The position numbers were made by a program, and so were the translations under genes. From assembly GCA_038257655.1 (NCBI GenBank), contig JBBSJC010000374.1, forward strand, positions 1 through 8,136: DNA of 8,136 nt, in the 5' to 3' direction. This stretch comes from DASUME01 sp038257655 (GTDB lineage: Bacteria > Myxococcota_A > Polyangia > Polyangiales > DASUME01). Shown one piece after another: positions 5,675-8,136 of this stretch (within the stretch, counting starts at the first letter, position 1; the number at the start of each line of letters is the position of its first letter). Below the pieces are notes generated by a model. It saw only the letters and a program-made list of their open reading frames with translations, was not told the DNA's origin and searched no databases.

Positions 5675-7183
5675 TCACTGGGAGACGAAAAAGCGCGCCA
5701 CGGTACCGCCACCTTGACGCGGTAACAACTCGGTTTCGCCGCCGTGCTGCGCCACAATCTTGCGCACGATCGCAAGGCCTAGGCCCGTGCCGGCTTGTTT
5801 GCTTGTGACGAACGGCTGAAACGCCGCTTCGAGGACTGCAGCAGGCACGCCAGGCCCGTCATCACACACCGAGATCGCGACGCCCCCTTCTGCTCGCGCC
5901 TGCGCTCGGATCTCGATCTCGCCGTAGCCGCGATCGGAGAGCGCCTCGATGGCATTACCGAGCAGGTTGAGCAGCACCTGCCGCAACCTGTCCGCATCGG
6001 CGCGCATCGTCAGGGTGGGATCCGGAACGTCAAGGCTGAGGGTGACGCCCAAGGTTTGGGCCAAGGGTTGTTTGAGGGTGACCACGGATTCAAGCAGCTG
6101 CAACACCGAGCACGGCCGCCTATCCAGCTGGCGCGGCCGTGCCAGGTTCAAGAAGTCATCGAGTAAGGTCGACAGACGATCGAGCTCCGATCGTACGAGT
6201 TGCGCGGGTTCGATGGCCTGCATCGCAACGGGTGTATCGACCGCACGTCGGGCGCGCCGGATCAACAGCTCAAGCTGCAGCTTGGCCGCATTGAGCGGAT
6301 TGCGAATCTCGTGGGCCAAACTCGTGGTGAGCGTGCCCATGACAGCCATCGCTTCGCTTTCAGCGCTCTTGCGCTCGAGCTCGAGGCGCGCGGTGATGTC
6401 GATGCCCACGGCCAAGACTAAAGAGTCAGACGCGAAGGCGCCCACACTATCGCGCCATACCGAGGCATCCGCAGAGCGCGCCTGCAGGGGCGTCAGCGTC
6501 CAGCGGATCACACGCGTACGCTCGCCTGCTTCGTGCTGACATTCGTGCTCGCGCACCGGCTCGCCGGCGATCGCCCGGTCGAGCGCCCGTACGAGCCCGT
6601 GAGTCGAGTCAGCGCGTGCAAGGGACGTAAACGAGCGGCCGACCAGGGCAGACTGGCTTATGCCCAGTCGCTCCGCTGCAAAGCGATTGGCAAAGTGAAT
6701 CGTTCCCTCCCGACTGAGGCCGAGAATACAGGCTTCGACCGTCTCGATCATGCTGCGGTACAGTGCTTCGGATGCAGCCAAGCGATGGCTTAGTGCCTGC
6801 TTCTCACGTTTTAGCGCGACCTGCGCGAGCGCACGCCTAACTAAGGTGACGAGGTGCTCGGGCTCGAAGGGCTTGGGAAGGTATGCATACACACCGCGCT
6901 TGATCGCCTCGAGCGCGCTGTGTAACGTGGCGTTACCTGTCATCAACAGGATCTCGCCGTAGGGGCTGTAGCTGCGCAAGCGCGGCAAAAGGTCGAGCCC
7001 ACTCTCGTTGCCCGCAAGCATGATGTCGACGATTGCCAGATCGAAACCGGCCTGCGAAGCGGCGCGGCCGGCCGAGTCTGCATCTGCCGCGAGGTCGACC
7101 TCGATGCCTTCCTCGCGCAACATCTCCGCCACGTTCTCGGCCAGCGCCAAATTGTCTTCAACGACGAGGACGCGCTCGCTCAC
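5675..7183 (-). CDS. Receiver-PAS-histidine kinase (REC-PAS-HisKA-HATPase)
   Basis: Soluble 502-residue sensor kinase without membrane segments. Domains in order: receiver 1-120, with acidic pair E9-D10, phospho-acceptor D53, T82 and K104; a linker coiled coil about 118-138; PAS about 138-268; HisKA about 275-350 with phospho-His H291 in LAHEIRNPLN; and HATPase about 360-500, with N-box N406/N410, DDGPGV at 441-446, FQPFVTSK at 455-462 and GTGLGLAIV at 465-473. All catalytic residues seem present. The N-terminal receiver suggests that the kinase is itself switched by phosphorylation, probably by the kinase encoded upstream or via the tandem receiver protein. The PAS ligand is unknown; a FixL-like haem role is not shown. 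The start is GTG at 7183, overlapping the preceding stop by GTGA, with GGAGAG (7194-7189) five bases upstream. The gene is third in the operon. Confidence 0.94.
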   Translation of the reverse strand: MSERVLVVEDNLALAENVAEMLREEGIEVDLAADADSAGRAASQAGFDLAIVDIMLAGNESGLDLLPRLRSYSPYGEILLMTGNATLHSALEAIKRGVYAYLPKPFEPEHLVTLVRRALAQVALKREKQALSHRLAASEALYRSMIETVEACILGLSREGTIHFANRFAAERLGISQSALVGRSFTSLARADSTHGLVRALDRAIAGEPVREHECQHEAGERTRVIRWTLTPLQARSADASVWRDSVGAFASDSLVLAVGIDITARLELERKSAESEAMAVMGTLTTSLAHEIRNPLNAAKLQLELLIRRARRAVDTPVAMQAIEPAQLVRSELDRLSTLLDDFLNLARPRQLDRRPCSVLQLLESVVTLKQPLAQTLGVTLSLDVPDPTLTMRADADRLRQVLLNLLGNAIEALSDRGYGEIEIRAQARAEGGVAISVCDDGPGVPAAVLEAAFQPFVTSKQAGTGLGLAIVRKIVAQHGGETELLPRQGGGTVARFFVSQ

Positions 7184-7917
7184 GCGCGCTCTCCGGCCGA
7201 CGCTGGTAGAGCAGGCAGTGCACGCAACAGCGAGTCTGGCGGAAAGGGCTTCACGAGCAGGTGCACCTGGGAGCCGAGTTGCTTGATAAGCGGCGTGTCA
7301 TGTTCATCGAGATCGAATCCGGTCACTAAGATCACGGCGAGTGACGACGTGCGCGCCAACTCCGCCGCCAAATCCGCTCCGTCTCCGTCCGGCAGACGGA
7401 TGTCGACGATCGCCGCAAGCCATCCTCCCTCGCTGGCTAACCTGCGGGCCTCGGCCAGCGTGTAGGCCTGCCGCACGCGATATCCACTCTGCGTGAGTAA
7501 CTCGGAGAGCGAGTCATTGAGCGCCATATCGTCATCCACGAGCAAGATGTCGCGGTGTTCGCCGCACGCTTGTTGGAGCGCGCGCATCAGCTTGGGCAGG
7601 GGCACCGGCTTCATTAACACCTGGCGCACGCCCGCTGCCAGCGCAGACGCGATGCGATCATCTTCGGTGTAGGCCGTCATCAGGATGAAGACCGTATGGG
7701 GATGGCGCGCGAGCAGACGACGATGCAGTAAAACGCCGTCGAGCCCAGGCATTCGCACATCGAGCAGGGCCACATCAAACGCTTGCTCCTCCGTTTCTCG
7801 CAGCGCGCGCGCGGGGTCATCGAAAACCGCTACTTCGTAACCTTCAAGCTCGAGGATCTCGCCCAAATCTTCGGCGAGAGCTCGGTTGTCGTCTACGATA
7901 AGCGCCCGTCGACCCAT
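7180..7917 (-). CDS. Tandem receiver-domain response regulator without output domain
   Basis: Cytoplasmic protein of 245 residues made of two CheY-like receiver domains. Domain 1 (about 4-118) has D9/D10, phospho-acceptor D53 (LLDVRMPG), T81 and K103. Domain 2 (about 123-235) has D128-D130, D172 (VDIRLPDGDG), T199 and K223. Both appear able to accept phosphate. There is no DNA-binding or enzymatic output domain, so it probably passes phosphate between kinases or acts by protein contact. ATG at 7917 (MGRRALIVDDN) is the start: it puts the receiver fold at the N-terminus, and the longer in-frame opening upstream lies over the preceding kinase gene. The ribosome binding site is GAAGAG next to the ATG. 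It begins 4 nt after the upstream kinase stop, and its own TGA overlaps the next start by 4 nt, so the three genes are co-translated. Confidence 0.94.
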   Translation of the reverse strand: MGRRALIVDDNRALAEDLGEILELEGYEVAVFDDPARALRETEEQAFDVALLDVRMPGLDGVLLHRRLLARHPHTVFILMTAYTEDDRIASALAAGVRQVLMKPVPLPKLMRALQQACGEHRDILLVDDDMALNDSLSELLTQSGYRVRQAYTLAEARRLASEGGWLAAIVDIRLPDGDGADLAAELARTSSLAVILVTGFDLDEHDTPLIKQLGSQVHLLVKPFPPDSLLRALPALPASAGERA

Positions 7918-7921
7918 CTCT

Positions 7922-8136
7922 TCACTCCGCAAAAGCGTGGGGGAAACGCGCCTCGAAGCGCGCGCCGCCAAGAGTGCTGCGTAAGGCGCGGATATCGCCG
8001 TCATGCTTCTCGGCGACGCGCCTGCACAACGCAAGACCCAAGCCGAGGCCGCGCGCACGGGTGGTCGCCAGCGGTTCGAACAGCCGGTGCATAAACTCCT
8101 CTGCTACCCCGGGGCCGTTGTCGTCGACCGCGAGCA
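7922..8136 (-). CDS. Histidine kinase, C-terminal ATPase part (partial)
   Basis: The visible 71 residues are the end of a histidine kinase HATPase domain, cut by the window edge. The fragment opens with LAVDDNGPGV, the G1 box that binds ATP, then FEPLATTRARGLGLGLALCR, the F and G2 boxes, and ends with the final strand ARFEARFPHAFAE before TGA at 7922-7924. It would sit at the cytoplasmic face or in the cytosol; the sensor part is outside the window, so the signal is unknown. It is the first visible gene of the signalling operon, 4 nt before the tandem receiver gene, and is the natural phosphodonor for it. Its frame is maintained to the window edge. Confidence 0.9.
   Translation of the reverse strand, partial: LAVDDNGPGVAEEFMHRLFEPLATTRARGLGLGLALCRRVAEKHDGDIRALRSTLGGARFEARFPHAFAE

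Noticed and set aside
5949..6539. Plus-strand open frame (196 codons) opposite the histidine kinase
   Set aside because: Ser/Arg-rich and fully overlapped by a kinase with intact HisKA and HATPase motifs.
5675..7183. FixL-like haem oxygen sensor
   Set aside because: The PAS region shows no recognisable FixL haem-binding pattern; only the location near oxidase genes suggests it.
7918..8058. N-terminal extension of the tandem receiver protein by 47 codons
   Set aside because: This stretch encodes the end of the upstream kinase in another frame, and the receiver fold begins right at the ATG at 7917.

Overview
The window is GC-rich bacterial DNA, dense in genes, and fits an aerobic or microaerobic proteobacterium. 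The clearest lineage clues are the end of a cbb3-type cytochrome oxidase locus (a CcoP C-terminal haem domain followed directly by CcoG) and the PAS/HisKA/receiver signalling style. The sequence alone does not give a genus. No RNA genes, insertion sequences, CRISPR arrays or prophage genes were seen.

Layout. Plus strand, 1-4674: the tail of ccoP, which carries two in-frame stop codons and so looks broken; ccoG (411-1790), starting inside the ccoP stop codon; a universal stress protein (1855-2295); a LOG-family Rossmann-fold nucleotide hydrolase-like protein (2361-3281); a second universal stress protein with a C-terminal tail (3440-4063); and a decayed MgtC/SapB-DUF4010 membrane protein gene (4091-4674). 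Minus strand, 8136-4745: the C-terminus of a histidine kinase, a tandem receiver protein, a receiver-PAS-histidine kinase, and a CBS-pair protein with a Cys-rich N-terminus. The two gene sets converge near 4675-4744.

How the genes may work together. CcoG is an Fe-S protein tied to cbb3 oxidase maturation, and the two Usp proteins and the CBS protein are families often induced by low oxygen or energy stress. The region therefore reads as a respiratory and energy-stress island next to a three-protein phosphorelay. That link is inferred from gene content; no regulator target was shown. The three signalling genes are tightly coupled (4-nt gap, then 4-nt overlap), so they very likely form one operon.

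Noncoding structure worth attention: a 14-bp perfect palindrome upstream of the first usp gene, an 11-bp-period tandem repeat followed by an 18-bp inverted repeat upstream of the second usp gene, and a perfect 11-bp-stem hairpin inside the 3' end of that gene. Two genes (ccoP and the MgtC/DUF4010 gene) look degraded, which points to recent loss or to assembly or sequencing error. I did not find a convincing wholly new system.
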